Shown here piece after piece: positions 14,870 to 26,450 of a stretch of DNA of 64,000 bases; position 1 is the stretch's first letter, and every line of letters begins with the position of its first letter. The notes beneath the pieces are model-generated. The model was not told the DNA's origin. It saw nothing but the letters and a program-made list of their open reading frames with translations, and ran no database searches. This DNA is from Epiperipatus broadwayi (Eukaryota; Onychophora; Udeonychophora; Euonychophora; Peripatidae), in the NCBI GenBank assembly GCA_028023455.1, contig JAQFVV010012423.1:2685273-2749272 (forward strand), in the 5' to 3' direction. The translations under genes were made by a program, and so were the position numbers.

Positions 14870-17055
14870 ATTATAATGATCTGGAGAAAGGGACTTAATG
14901 TAATCTGCACTACAGGGCGCCACTAGGCATTTGTCCTAGAAAATTTATAAAGTAGGCAGATACGTAAGTTCAAAAAAAAATTATTTTATATATTTTGATA
15001 TCCGGTCATTAGCCCATTGTCACTATCTCAATGGAACAGCAGAGATTTATATTTTACAATAAATTCTTATCTAAGAGTATTTTAAAAAAAGAATAAAATA
15101 AGCTACTGCCAGTAATTATCATACAAACATTTATTTACACACATATATATAAAATTTAACATTATTATTTTAGCATGTTTACTTTAACATTTAACATTAT
15201 TTTTAACTTTTGTTTTAGATTTTAATTTACATTTTAATTTTTATCCTATTATAAGTTTGCACAGATGGGTTTATAAAAGTTTGTTTTAAAATGTTGAGTA
15301 TAGATCGGTTACATAGATTACACTGTTAAAAAACATTTCAAAATAAACATAAATGATCAAAATACAAAGTCATTGATACCAACAATTGCATAGGGAATAC
15401 AAGAAACCCAATGGTATTCATCATAAGATACCGCAGAGACACCAATAACTTAAAAGACATCCGAATAAATACATTTTAAATACTCACCGTAAGGTATCAT
15501 TATTTACCGAATGTCTATATATTTTGATCAAATATGAAAAACCAAAAACATTATTAACCAATAACGAATCCATGCAATGTCCATACCCAACTTAAATTTA
15601 ATGCATTTTTATTTAGAGTGTCGAGTATTAATAGACTACATAGATTTGCATTTGAAAGAAAATATTCTATCCTTATTTAACCTTAGGCCAAAAGTTCGCA
15701 GTCAAACCAACGTCAATTCATCTGATATATCGATACCTTCAATGTAATACGAAATACGGCAGCACAAAAGGTTAAGAGAAGAAATTGCCTCTCATCATAT
15801 AGGAATACTACATCTATCTGACAAGAAGAGCAATAAAAAAAAACTCCATAGGAAAGGACTGCGGTCATTTTGCCGACTTATGAATCACATTCCATATGCC
15901 AAAAAAGAAGTGTGCAGTGTATAAAGCGATTCTGTCCATAGCAAATCTCGTACTACATCTACTAATTACACCAATATATTCAATCCATTGACCTAATTTA
16001 ACTACAAAACAAATAACCTAAGATTACCCTCCCCTAATATAACTTTACCAATCTATATAGCCATTCACGCCTGACTTAAGATTAATATTTATATAATTTA
16101 ATTTATCGCAAAACAAAAATCATAAATAAAACTTAAAGAACAAAAAAAAAATAAATGAAAATGATTTAAAAAAAAATACATCAAATAAAATTATAACTAA
16201 TTAATAAATAATTTAGTTTGGTCAGATAGGAATCTATTTCTATTTTTTTTTTTAAATACAGGGAAAGTTTATATTTCAAAGTTCTTAATGTTTTCAAATG
16301 TTCATTAATTATATATTTCTTACTGTTTTGAAAATTGTCCATAATCTCTGATTTTTTGTAATGGAAGGTGTTAATTTCCATGAAGTCATAAGGAGATTGG
16401 TGTGCAGTTAACCGTTGGTCCTTTATGGTTGATGGTATTCTTCCGGGCCTTGATGTCCTGTGGTCCGCAATATTGGAAAACGATGTTTCATTTTTTTGAA
16501 TAATTGAAGGAATTGAAAGTGCGTCTTTCAATCCCTTCTCCTCCAACCCTCTCCAACTTAACACATATCTGTCATCTTGTAATAACTAACTAATAATTTC
16601 CAAATTTTTCCTTTTATATTAATTTTAAGGATTCAATTGACATTACATCATCAATGTGATGGTCCTTTCGCTGAGGTCCGATTCCATTGTTTTTCTCTCC
16701 TATCTGACCTTTGCTTATACATTTTAAATGCAAAGGCTAGTTTATATTTAACTAATTAAAACAATCATTTCCATTTTTCAATAACATTAATTAATTTGTT
16801 TTCAAACTTAAATATATATTTTTATCTCTAAATCTTTTTTAAGTTTTTGCTTTTAGAATACTTTTTCTATTTTTAATAAAGTTTTATTTTAATAATTTTT
16901 TTTCATCTGTGCGATTATATATATATATATGAGTTTAGTATAGAATTTTAATTTTCAATTTTTAATTATGAAAAAGGAAGTTTTATTTGTGAACTTTTAT
17001 TCTTTTCATGTTTACTAATAAAAAAATAATGTAACGTACGTATGTGCCCGTTACA
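14870..17055 (-). mobile_element. Unclassified ~2.1-kb repeat, copy 1 (diverged, minus)
   Basis: Read on the minus strand, this matches the two copies at 31.65-33.72 and 34.25-36.32 kb. Shared landmarks are the CGTTACA end (17049-17055 on the plus strand), the CATCTGTGCG block near 16905, the CATTCACGCCTGACTTAA block near 16062, the ACCTTAGGC block near 15680, the TACCCAACTTAAATTTAATG block near 15585, and the ATTATAAT end at 14870-14877. It is clearly more diverged than the other two are from each other. Two internal blocks are in swapped order: here B (about 15605-16095) lies on the other side of A (about 15250-15605). No conserved frame is shared by the three copies, so it looks non-autonomous. 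(TA)n lies just outside both ends. Confidence 0.75.
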
Positions 17056-17075
17056 ATATATATATATATATATGA
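17056..17075. repeat. (TA)n next to the 2.1-kb repeat
   Basis: A TA run directly at the CGTTACA end of copy 1. A second TA run inside the copy (16916-16930) is absent from the other two copies. Confidence 0.85.
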
Positions 17076-17438
17076 GGGGATCCAAAAATAACCAGAATTG
17101 TTCTGTAGTAAATGCACCTGTTATTGTACATGCTTCTGCTGTTACATACCTCTTGTGGAATCCTTTTGCATCATTCTTCCAAATTATGTTATTGTGAGTG
17201 TGGTGCCATGTAGCATATTTTATTGTAAAGTGCATGTCACATATTTAGTGATTTTTTGTAATGGCTTAAAAGTTGGAATAATGTGAAATTATGTTTTCTT
17301 TTAAAAAAAATGGCAGGAAAACAGTTGTAATGCCTGAAACATATTACAAGAAGGCTAATCTGAGAAAATATAAAAAAAGTGTGGCGAATGAAGTCCAATG
17401 TCAACATAATGCTGATATTTTTTCTATTGTCGCAAATC

Positions 17439-17512
17439 ATACTTTGGTGGCATAGTGGTTAGAATAGCTGCCTTCCAAGCAGCTGGCCCAGGTTCACTTC
17501 CCAGTCAATGCA
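17439..17512 (+). pseudogene. tRNA-Gly(UCC)-like sequence (pseudo-tRNA or SINE head)
   Basis: The A box TGGCATAGTGG fits TRGCNNAGYNGG exactly. The anticodon arm reads GCTGCCTTCCAAGCAGC, a good 5-bp stem around a TCC anticodon. The B box GGTTCACTTCC is one or two changes from GGTTCGANTCC. The 3' end TCAATGCA resembles that of animal tRNA-Gly. However, the 5' acceptor strand (about 17439-17446) does not pair fully with the 3' strand, so this is more likely a pseudogene or the promoter part of a SINE. Confidence 0.6.
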
Positions 17513-18224
17513 TTTGACATATAAAAAGGATTAGTTCTTAACTGCCAGTTGTTTTATCTACAAGTTTGGAAACATTTGCTTGATGTGATAAAGTGTAAAC
17601 AACCCTGTGCAAAAGGAGATGTGAACTTCACTATGACAAGTTTGGGCAAACGGTCTTGAGTGTGATATAATTTTTAATTAAATTCAACATGATCCAGATT
17701 ATCTATCAGTCAGATTCGATGGATCTCAAAGTGTGTGACTTTTTTAAAATTTTTTCGAGGAGAAAAAAGCCTCAATTTTTAAATTTTTTGTTGACCTAGA
17801 AGTGCCCCCCCCCCCGCCAAAAAAAATAAAGACACAGGTATTAAAAGGCTTCATTTTGTACTTTCAGACTATTCAAAAAATGAAAAACACATGTATACTG
17901 GGTACTATATTAATGGACAGTACTTTGACGAAAATTAATTTTATAAAACTTAAAGATAAGTAAACAATTTTTTTATTATAAAATTTCTGTTATTTTTAGT
18001 CTCCCCCCCTCCGTATAAACACATACGATTGAACAATGCACAAAAAGTACAATTAAATGATCAAATTATGTGCCATTTAGAATATATTCTATATTTTAAC
18101 TTAATACTGTAGTTTTATTTTACAATCTTTATTGTCATAGCTACATTTGACAACTAAGACAACGAATTATGTGTTGTATAATTATTTTTTTGCTTTGATT
18201 TATTTGCATATAAATTCTCATTTC
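17513..18224. other. Low-complexity and possibly old transposon DNA
   Basis: It contains C-runs near 17808 and 18004. A short stretch near 17733-17775 can be read as CDFF...KKP, faintly like the end of a mariner transposase, but too little survives to support a call. Confidence 0.35.
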
Positions 18225-18431
18225 AATATATATATACAGATTTGAATGAAATTAATATGAAAATAACTGATACACTTTTAAAAACTGCAACAAACATAGC
18301 TGGTAGAAAAAAGCAGCAATTGACTAATAAAATTTCTACCGAGACTAGAGAATTTATGAAGAAAAGAAGGAATATGAAGATATACAAAAATGATGTATTA
18401 AAAAAAAATTGAATATCTCGAATTTTGTAAA

Positions 18432-19523
18432 ATGGTACGGAAAAGAGTTGAAAATGATATAAGAAAGTATAACTGTGAAATAGCAAGGAAAGCTGTAGAA
18501 GAAAATAAAAGTCTCAAAAATGTTAAACAACATTTTGGTATTGGTAGGAAATTTATATCTGCAATAAGAAAAAAAGATGGAATTATTACTAAAAAGAGAG
18601 ATGACATCATGAAATTGGTAGAAGATTTTTATCAAGAATTATATAGTAATAAAGAACAAGTACCTCCTATATCTATTACATCTTCCGAATTGCCCAGAAT
18701 TTTAAATGAAGAAGTGAGACATGCAATTAAGTGTATGAAGAAAGGAAAGGCTCCAGGAAATGATGAAATTATAATTGATATATTAAAAGAAGCAGGTGAA
18801 GAAATAGAAACAATTTTAGCAAAGTTATATACCAAATGTCTAAATGATAAAGATGTACCAGAAGATTGGAAGAATGCAGTAATAATATTAATATTTAAAA
18901 AAGGTGATAAAGAAGATATTAGAAATTACAGACCTATCAGCCTTTTATCAGTTTTATATAAAATTTTTACCAAGATAATTACAACTCGTCTACAGAGAAC
19001 TTTGGATTTCCACCAACCAAGAGAACAAGCTGGATTTAAAAGTGGTTTTAGTACAATAGATCATATCCAGGTATTGAGAGAAGTCATAGAAAGGACAAAC
19101 GAATATGAGTTGTCATTATGTTTTGGATTCGTAGATTATGAAAAGGCATTCGATTCTATACACATTTCTTCAGTGATTAAAGCATTGGATCATCAAGGTA
19201 TAGATCCAGGATATTGTCATATTTTAAAGAATATTTATAAAAATGCAACAGCAACAATTAGATTACATAATAATACTGGAAAAATCAACATTGAGAAAGG
19301 TGTAAGACAAAGTGACTCCATATCTCCAAAACTCTTTACAGCAGTGCTGCAAGAAGTATTTTGTGGATTAAAATGGGAAACTAAAGGAGTGAAAGTAAAT
19401 GGAGAGTATTTAAGTCATTTAGATTTCACAGATGATGTAGTTGTTTTTGCAAATAATGCTTCAGAGCTGCAGGAAATGTTGCAGGAGTTAGCAGATGAAA
19501 GTATGACTAAAGATAAATGTTAA
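18432..19523 (+). pseudogene. RTE-like reverse transcriptase, N-terminal and catalytic part
   Basis: A 363-aa frame. In order it shows a basic linker, a KGKAPGNDEIIIDILKEAG block (RT motif 0), RNYRPISLLSVLYKIFTKII (motif 1), EQAGFKSGFSTIDHI, FVDYEKAFDSI with the motif A aspartate, GVRQSDSISPKLF (motif B, usually RQGD, here serine for glycine), and FTDD at 19425-19436 (motif C, usually FADD). The catalytic aspartates are present. The first codon is only the first ATG in the frame; the same reading continues upstream to about 18238 with stops near 18412-18432. The frame ends early at 19523, where a shift breaks it from the C-terminal part. Confidence 0.88.
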
Positions 19524-19703
19524 AAAGACTAAAGTAATGTTTAATCGATTTGCTCAAAATATGAAAATAAAGATTGATTATGAAGAATTAGAAGAAGTTA
19601 ACAGTTACAAATACCTTGGTCAGATTATTAATACAGATGGAAACATAATGGAGAAATTAATCATAGAATTAAACTTGGTTGGAGTGCTTTTGGTAGAAAT
19701 AAC

Positions 19704-20180
19704 TTGATACTAAAAGGAAATATGCCTATGTGTTTGAAAAGGATGGTTTTTAACAAATGTATTTTACCAGTTTTTACTTATGGATCTGAGACTTGGACAC
19801 TTAATAGAAGAGCAATACAGAGACTTCAGACCTCTCAAAGGAGTATGGAGAGAAGTATGTTGGGAGTAACAAGAAGAGATCAAAAACGCAATGTATGGGT
19901 AAGACAACAAACAGGTGTTACTGACCTTATTGAAAAAATTAAAAGATTGAAATGGAGTTGGGCTGGACATATTGCTAGAAGAGATGATAATAGATGGACA
20001 ATTGAAATTTTAAACTGGATTCCAAGAGATTGTAAAAGACCCAGAAAGAGACCACATGTGAGATGGATGGATGAAATAAGAAAATGTGCAGGGGTGTTGT
20101 GGAGAAGAGAAGCTAAAGATCGGAGAAGATGGATTAAACTTGGAGAGACCTTCATCCTGCAGTGGATTGATAATGGTTGA
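19704..20180 (+). pseudogene. RTE-like ORF2 C-terminal part
   Basis: A 158-aa frame continuing the RT after a break. It reads FTYGSETWTLNRR, RLQTSQRSMERSMLGVTRRD, WSWAGHIARRDDNRW, RPHVRWMDEIRK and KDRRRWI, the conserved tail of RTE-like endonuclease-reverse transcriptases often annotated by mistake as host genes. The intervening stretch 19524-19703 also reads as RT thumb sequence (YKYLGQIINTDG) in a shifted frame. Confidence 0.88.
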
Positions 20181-20204
20181 TGATGATGATATGATGATAT
20201 ATAT

Positions 20205-20298
20205 ATATATCAACAGATGGCGTTCTACCAAAAACATAAATACAAGCGTTAGCAAGTTTTTAACTTGTTTTTTTGTTATTCATATATATATATATATT
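20205..20298 (-). repeat. Fragment of the ~400-bp ribozyme satellite, inside (TA)n
   Basis: About 75 bp (20211-20283) read on the minus strand match the first part of the unit at 50971-51045 (the ACAAGTTAAAAACTTGCTAA and CAGATGGCGTTCTACC blocks). It has (TA)n on both sides and lies at the end of the RTE-like element. It lacks the ribozyme portion. Confidence 0.75.
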
Positions 20299-21999
20299 GT
20301 TTGAAGGTAAGTAAAAATATGTAAAATATGCTAAACAGTGGTTGAAACAGACTTAGAATGTCTTAATAGTAATTGTGTAGAGGTGTACAATTAATAGTGA
20401 ATTTACTTGGAAAAGAATTATGTATTTGTCTAATCTTATATGCTAAAACAATTATGCAATGCTGTAAAATTGCTATTATTAATAGTATTTTATTAAAATT
20501 ATTATACAATTATGAGGTAAGAGTAATATTTTTATCTATTTATTGTATTATATATATATTCAAAACTTTTGTAATTTTGAAATGAGTAAATCTATTGATA
20601 AATGTTGTTTAATTGATTCTTTATTAAGATTATTTAGATCTCTCAGTTTTGTATAGAAAAATCGGAATATAAAATCAAAATTAATAAATTTAAATATAAA
20701 TACAAAAACTTATATTTGCCATTTTACTATTAGTTATTCTGACACAGGGTTGTTAACAATATATAATGAAGAAAAACATTATTTGTTATTTGTTTACTGC
20801 GCATTTCCTTTCTTTTTTAATAAAAAAAAAAACGAAACATGAAATGCAGTTGATTTAACTATTTAAATAATTTGTTTAAAATTTGAAAGAGATATAACGT
20901 TTAGTTAAATAATCTAAAATTAATAATTTCATTTAAAACATTTGGTTCGATTTAGATTGATTATATTATAAACATTCGAAGTTTTTTAAGTATTTCGATT
21001 CATAAGGAAATCGGTAAAAAGGTTGACAAGCAATGATTTAATTACGATAGTGTGCCATTTAGAAATATATTAATAAACATTTTCTATTATGAATCAAATA
21101 AATTTCGCCACAGAGGCAATTATGCAGATATATTATTCATTTGTTAAGTAATTATGATATGTTATTGTCATATTATTTAGATTCTGGAAGTGTGTCAGAA
21201 AATCTTTTTTAATGCTAATCAAAAACAACCATGCAGAAAGTGCTACTAGACAAGAGTGTCTATCAAAATTAGTATTAACGTCAATAAGGATTTTTATTAA
21301 TAAATTTGCTTACAATCATAAGGATACATTTATTTTTAAAAAAGATAATCAAATATTTTATAAAACAACAAGATGTAATTTTTAAATACTCTAATTTAAA
21401 ACTATTATTTTATAAATAAATGTTTAATTAATTACAAAAAAAAAAATTACTAATCTCACACGCATGCCAGTGTTTTTCAAAAATAGATTCACAATGAAAT
21501 TTTAACATATCAGTTGCAGAGAATCATGGGGACATTACTAATATTTTGTTAATCTATGTTGAAACTATTGAAGCAATGGATCTGAAGTCCAATCCATGCT
21601 TCACATCTTCCTATAAACTTAATTAGTATTGTAGACCTGAATTAAGTTTATAGTTCAATATCAGCAGGGTTTTGCATTAGAGTTAAAAATAATTATGCTT
21701 ATCAAATGTGTTTTACATTTAAATATTTTGTTTTAAATAAATTTCATTCTATTAATAAAAATTGCTTAACCTATTAGTCAAACATATATATACATCTAGC
21801 GTATATATATGAGTTAATGCAAAATTCTGCTGAAATAAAATGCTTATCTACTATAAAAAAATAATAATATATTGTTGTTAAAATTTTGTTAAAATATTTA
21901 GTATGATTTGATTTTGAGATAAGCCTGCCAAAATTTTCTAAAAGAATGTATAGTTTTAATTAGTGAGCCATTCAAGTGTAATTAAAGATGGCCTTCTCT
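20299..21999. other. AT-rich DNA without recognisable genes
   Basis: Nothing supported beyond short homopolymers and a small (TA)n near 21785. Confidence 0.5.
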
Positions 22000-23250
22000 T
22001 TCTTTCTTTTTAATTAAGAGAATTCAAACTTTGAAGTAAGATAGTTAGAGTAAAAAAGTTAAAGTTATTTTTAGAAAGTGTTGCTTTGAAACAAAGGAGC
22101 ATGGGGAGGCTTATCAAGATCTCAGATCATACAAACAATAGAAGGTAGCTGACAGAGAGGGTATAAATAGAAGGGAGAACAAAAGATTGATTATTCAGAT
22201 TTTTCCTTTTGAAGGATTCAGTTGATTCTGATTTTCTTTGTGAAGGTGATTCTTTCAGATTTTGCTATTGCAAGGTGCATTCAGATTTCTCTTAGGAGAA
22301 CTCTGTCAGATTTTGTTCCCAAAAGTCTACAACTGATGTCTACAAATCATGAAGAAGTTTGAACCTGCTCAAGCTAAAAATCATATAAGTTTGATAGATT
22401 CTACTATGCTCGGCTAGGCAAATAAATAGCTTTGCCTATCGCCGAGGTTCCGGAATACCATTCAAAATGCCTTAATATCCACTCAATAGTCATCTGAACT
22501 CTGTGCCGTGTCTGGAGAACTTTTCGTGAAACCATACTACACATTTTCATTGTCCGGACAACTACATCTCGATGGTCGGATCAAGCCACGAACGCCGTAG
22601 GGAACATGACCAAGGAAAAAGGACGGTAATCGTATCTCCTCTATTGAACTATTTCTTATGCTACCTTTTGTTCATTTTTTTCTATTTGCTTCAGTGAATT
22701 GATATGTATTTGCTATGTAACCATTTTTATTAGACTAACCTTAAATATATATATTGTGTGATCATCTCTCTCTATGTAACCTTTTTCCCTTCGCTATTCT
22801 TCCTTACTAACCAGTGTAAATATTTAGTATTCCATTGTGGTTAAGTTTAATAGTTAATTTTTGTTCATTTAAAATCTCTTTCCAATTTTATTTATGTTTG
22901 TTAATTAAATACGAGTCAGTTTCTTTTGTGTGCCAACTTGATCTCTTTGATAACGCCTCTTTTGTCCGCCATTAGCTTATCACGTATATCTGATTTAGCT
23001 ATATACGTTTTAAATAATTTTAAACTGTTTTTAGCGCAAAGCAATTAGAAATGCTTTGCGAAAGATCCTTTTGTTATTGTACTTTATCGAGAAGATCGAG
23101 TTGACAATTTTATTAAAATTGGGAAAAGATTTAGACCGCAAACCTTTTAATCCGTTTTTATCGTCTAATTATTTTGTTTCATTAATTTAGAGGAATAGCG
23201 GAGGCCATTAAATCATTATTCATATTTTAAAGCCATCAATTAAACATATT
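22000..23250 (+). promoter_or_regulatory. LTR-like tract with TATA box (possible solo LTR)
   Basis: Base composition is less AT-rich than the surroundings. A good TATA box GTATAAATAG is at about 22160. About 35 bp downstream begins a series of TTCAGATTTT-like motifs (about 22193-22315) in imperfect ~35-bp repeats. An AATAAATAGC polyadenylation-like signal is near 22420. The layout resembles a Ty3/gypsy LTR with a 5' untranslated part. A short inverted repeat (GCAAAGCAATT / AAATGCTTTGC) is near 23037-23061. I could not find a second copy or clear termini, so this is an inference. Confidence 0.35.
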
Positions 23251-23550
23251 ATTTAACTATCAAAAGCTTGAGTTTCCTAATTTTATTATAATGCTTTATT
23301 TTACTTTTCAATGATCCAGGCACGCAAAACACATGTTTCTTAGTACTTTTATTGCACATTGAACTATTTAGCTCCTTAGGATTTCCCGTCCATGTCTCTA
23401 CCGCTGTTGCTAAGCTTTGTGGCCGGTTGAAAAATAATTTATGTGTGGCTCAGATGGTGTTGTTGGTTCGTAAATTAGCCTCGAGAATAGGCGAAATAGG
23501 GCAGAGGTTATAGTATTCTTGATTTAATATCTCGCGTATGGTGGCTTCGA

Positions 23551-23640
23551 GGTACTTTCGCTTAGGATTCGAACTAGGTTAAACCAGCATACATAATCTG
23601 ACTGTCACACTATAGTTATAGTTATATATAAAGGAATCAA
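23551..23640 (-). repeat. tRNA-derived SINE-like promoter, minus strand
   Basis: On the minus strand there is an exact B box GTTCGAATCC (plus-strand GGATTCGAAC at about 23568-23577). About 38 bases upstream lies an A-box-like TAGTGTGACAGTCAGA. The spacing is a little short for a working tRNA. It is most likely a decayed tRNA-related SINE head. Confidence 0.4.
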
Positions 23641-23738
23641 CACTTTTTTCTGTCATTAACTAATTTTTAGTACATACATTTTATATGAATTAGTTGATTT
23701 TGTTTTTAAAAATATTTTAACTGATTAATTTTATTTAT

Positions 23739-23850
23739 GTGGTTAAGTATAGAGGATTTGAAATCAGATTTTCAAGCATTCTTCAACTATCCAAACTATT
23801 TCATACAACTGATACACATGACCACACACATGTAGAAAATATTAATAATC
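23739..23850 (+). repeat. Direct repeat of the inverted-repeat arm at 24.03 kb
   Basis: TATAGAGGATTTGAA followed by CAGATTTTCAAGCATTCTTC, and the ACTGATACACATGACC stretch, match 24036-24118 at about 90 percent or more by eye. The copy runs directly into the hammerhead-bearing repeat at 23851. Confidence 0.8.
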
Positions 23851-23894
23851 ACCAATATACGTATTTCATGCTAAACCAGCACTCATCAGTTGGT
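23851..23894 (-). ncRNA. Hammerhead ribozyme, type I, minimal stem III
   Basis: Minus-strand reading: stem I strand ACCAA, core CTGATGA, stem II GTGCT with loop GGTTT and AGCAT, then GAA, stem III ATAC/GTAT with almost no loop, A17, and the second stem I strand TTGGT. All 5 stem I pairs are Watson-Crick. Predicted cleavage is between plus-strand positions 23856 and 23855. A stem III this short usually needs two molecules to pair, as in tandem-repeat hammerheads. Relatives at 50037-50080 and about 55408-55460 are decayed. A (TA)n at about 23916-23928 borders the element. Confidence 0.75.
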
Positions 23895-23982
23895 CCAGAC
23901 TATCATCTCTCACACATATATATATATAATCAATGCCCAGTTTATATTAAGATAGCAAATCTTCTTACTTTAATGGACAATG

Positions 23983-24211
23983 TAAATATTTGAAAACCAG
24001 GCATTCTTCACAAACCTGGGAGCTTAATTGTAAGTATAGAGGATTTGAACTCAGATTTTCAAGCATTCTTCAACTATCCACACTATCTCATACAACTGAT
24101 ACACATGACCACACACATAGTTGGAGAATGCTTGAAAATCTGAGTTCAAATCCTCTATACTTACAATTAAGCTCCCAGGTTTGTGAAGAGTGCCTGGTTT
24201 TCAAATATTTA
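23983..24211. repeat. Inverted repeat, 95-bp arms with 39-bp loop
   Basis: Arms 23983-24077 and 24117-24211 are reverse complements with only about two mismatches. The loop is 24078-24116. The left arm and loop are also present as a direct copy at 23739-23850, so the inverted arm is probably a recent local inversion-duplication. The 84- and 76-aa frames across it share a peptide only because of this repeat. Confidence 0.92.
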
Positions 24212-24219
24212 TGTGGTTA

Positions 24220-25410
24220 AATATATTTTTTTAAAAAAAAAAAAGTAGAAAAAAAACACCATTTATTTAATTAAAGAAACAGTGGATAAAAATTAAAATT
24301 GAAATGAAAAAATGCCCAACATTGACACTGCTAAAGATATGCATGTTTATGCATATAGTTTATTTAGCATAGAAATAAATTTGTAAGTTTGAGAAATAGA
24401 CCATTATCTATGTACATTAAATGAAATTAAGTGTGTTTATGATTAAAGTATAAAATGACTATCTAGAACATTAAATTGCTTCTTTGAACATTAATGTTCA
24501 ATTTCTTTCACTGCTTTTAGCACTCTAATCTTTCATAAAAACAAAGCTTTTATTTTATTTCTCTTGAATTAAATCTAAATTTCTGTTTTTTTTTAGAAGT
24601 ATATAATTTTCTCAATATATAAGAATAGGTCATTTAAAAAATGTGTACATTTATAAAAGTTCTTATAAAATTTCACAACAAACTTTTACTTAAAAAGATC
24701 TATTTTTTAATGTCAGAAAATGTTAAAAGTATAAAAAATATATATTTTGGTTGCTCTTTGAGTTTATGCTAGACATATTTAGATTTTTAAAAACCATTTT
24801 CATATATGATTTGGATTGGTATTTAGAACATAGGTCGCATGCTACCTAGAACATCCCCAATTCAAATTGCTGATAGGAGAATTTAGGATATGAAGGCTAG
24901 TTGTAAATAAGCAAAGAGTACACATAATCATTCACTGACAAGGGGACAGCATTCATTATCAGGAAGTAGTGAAGGGGACAGTGACCAGTATACTTATATA
25001 AAATACCATAATTTCTATGAAGATGAATGGCATATGGCAAGGGTTGATTGCAATTAAATAAGTCAATATTATGTTGGATACTGTACCAACAACAACATTC
25101 ATCCAAGTTGGCAGACAGTCATTATAGGTAGTGATGTTAAAGAGAAAAGTGATAGAGGTTATCATTTTATGAGAAGTGGCTAACACGTTAAGGTTGTAAT
25201 AAAATATATTTCTAGGAATGAAAGGCAATTTAAAACTACTTTGTCTTATAATTCCATTATTTTTATTATAAGTATGAACAGAAGATTGATTCAGATTGAG
25301 TGCTGAGACCTTAGCTAAGAAAGGCTTTAGTATCTTGTGCAGCAGAAATAGACATGGGCTACTTAGGTAATTAATGTGTAAAATCCTCATAAAAATAAAA
25401 AATTGAAAAA
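24220..25410. other. AT-rich DNA without recognisable genes
   Basis: A 143-aa minus-strand frame (25390-24959) has hydrophobic segments but no motif, and no neighbour supports it. I regard it as a chance opening in AT-rich DNA. Confidence 0.45.
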
Positions 25411-26450
25411 AGAGTAATTGGATGTGATTTGTAAATTGTTTGAATAAGTATCAAGTAGGAATCTATCATTTATTTTACATATTGTTATGATTGAATATTG
25501 AAAATATTAAGATTATTTAATAGGATGATTTTATTTTATAATATATTACAATGGTGAAAATGGAAAGATACATTGGGTTAATTATATTATTATTAGCTAT
25601 ATAATAATATTAAAATTGACTTAAATAACAAGAGTATATTGATATTAGTGGAATAGCAGTATTGAGTCAGCAGTATTTTTATTTTATTTAGTTGTAATTA
25701 TAAATCAATTATTGAGTTATATATTTTGTTAGATATCATTGATATTGTAAACTTGTAGGGCATTTTAAGATTTATTATTTCATCCATCTATAAAACATTT
25801 TATTTAAATATAAATAGAAATAATGTCTGACTTTTAATATAAGTTTGTATTATTATAAACAGTGTGTTGGTTCATAAGAAATATTAATGTTAATCTGTAT
25901 AATTCTTTGCTATTATTTTCATTTTATTATAAAAAATTTATATAATAGGCATATATTGTTATTTATAAAATAGTGATATTTAGTTTTATTATTCTATCTT
26001 GAACATATTGCAAAAATATTTCTTATATTGTAGGATACTTTGAAGTAATGTTTTATTTGTTTTTTATCTATTCTAAATGCTATTGTTATTTATGAGATGC
26101 TAACAAAGATTTTTATCATAGTTTTATTAATTTAAATGTTATATTGTTATTCAATGATTTTCATTTTAGTTTAGTTTGTTATTTTGATTCTGTTTCAAAT
26201 GACACTACAATTCATGAGCAATAATAAATTAGGATTGTTCCTCCTTGTTCATATTTTTATTCTGTTACAAATGGTAATCAATAAATAATTTGGCTGTGAC
26301 TCAAAATACAGCATGGCCCACATATTTATTCTGTTACAAATGCCACCTAAAACAGTAGGGCTATAATTGAGGTTAGTATACCTATATATTTATTTTGTTA
26401 CAAATGGCACAACCAACTTGGGCTTGATCATGTTGATCAAGAAATATAAA
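25411..26450 (+). repeat. ~1-kb dispersed repeat, copy 1
   Basis: It starts at AGAGTAATTGGATGTGATTT and is colinear with 37255-38227 at roughly 85 percent identity by eye. Its last 280 bp contain degenerate ~65-75-bp tandem units, each with a CTGTTACAAATG motif (about 26186, 26262, 26331, 26393). It precedes a decayed gag-like frame, so it could be an LTR plus leader. I see no TG...CA ends or primer-binding site to prove that. Confidence 0.7.

Larger units (their letters stand above)
18225..20204 (+). mobile_element. RTE-like LINE, 5'-truncated (copy A, best preserved)
   Basis: The element retains the linker, the whole reverse transcriptase and the C-terminal domain, but the N-terminal endonuclease is missing. 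It starts just after a short (TA)n at about 18225-18236. Its 3' end is a (TGA)-rich tail (about 20178-20200) followed by (TA)n; short tandem-repeat tails instead of poly-A are typical of the RTE clade. Copies B (6376-6702) and C (about 40850-42065) in this window are the same family. The coding region has a frame break near 19510-19700. Confidence 0.9.

Noticed and set aside
17725-17780. Mariner-like CDFF...KKP stretch
   Set aside because: Only about 15 codons are suggestive, with no terminal repeats or catalytic motif.
24959-25390. 143-aa minus-strand frame with hydrophobic segments
   Set aside because: No motif, AT-driven composition (Ile, Leu, Asn, Ser) and no conserved neighbour; a chance opening is more likely.
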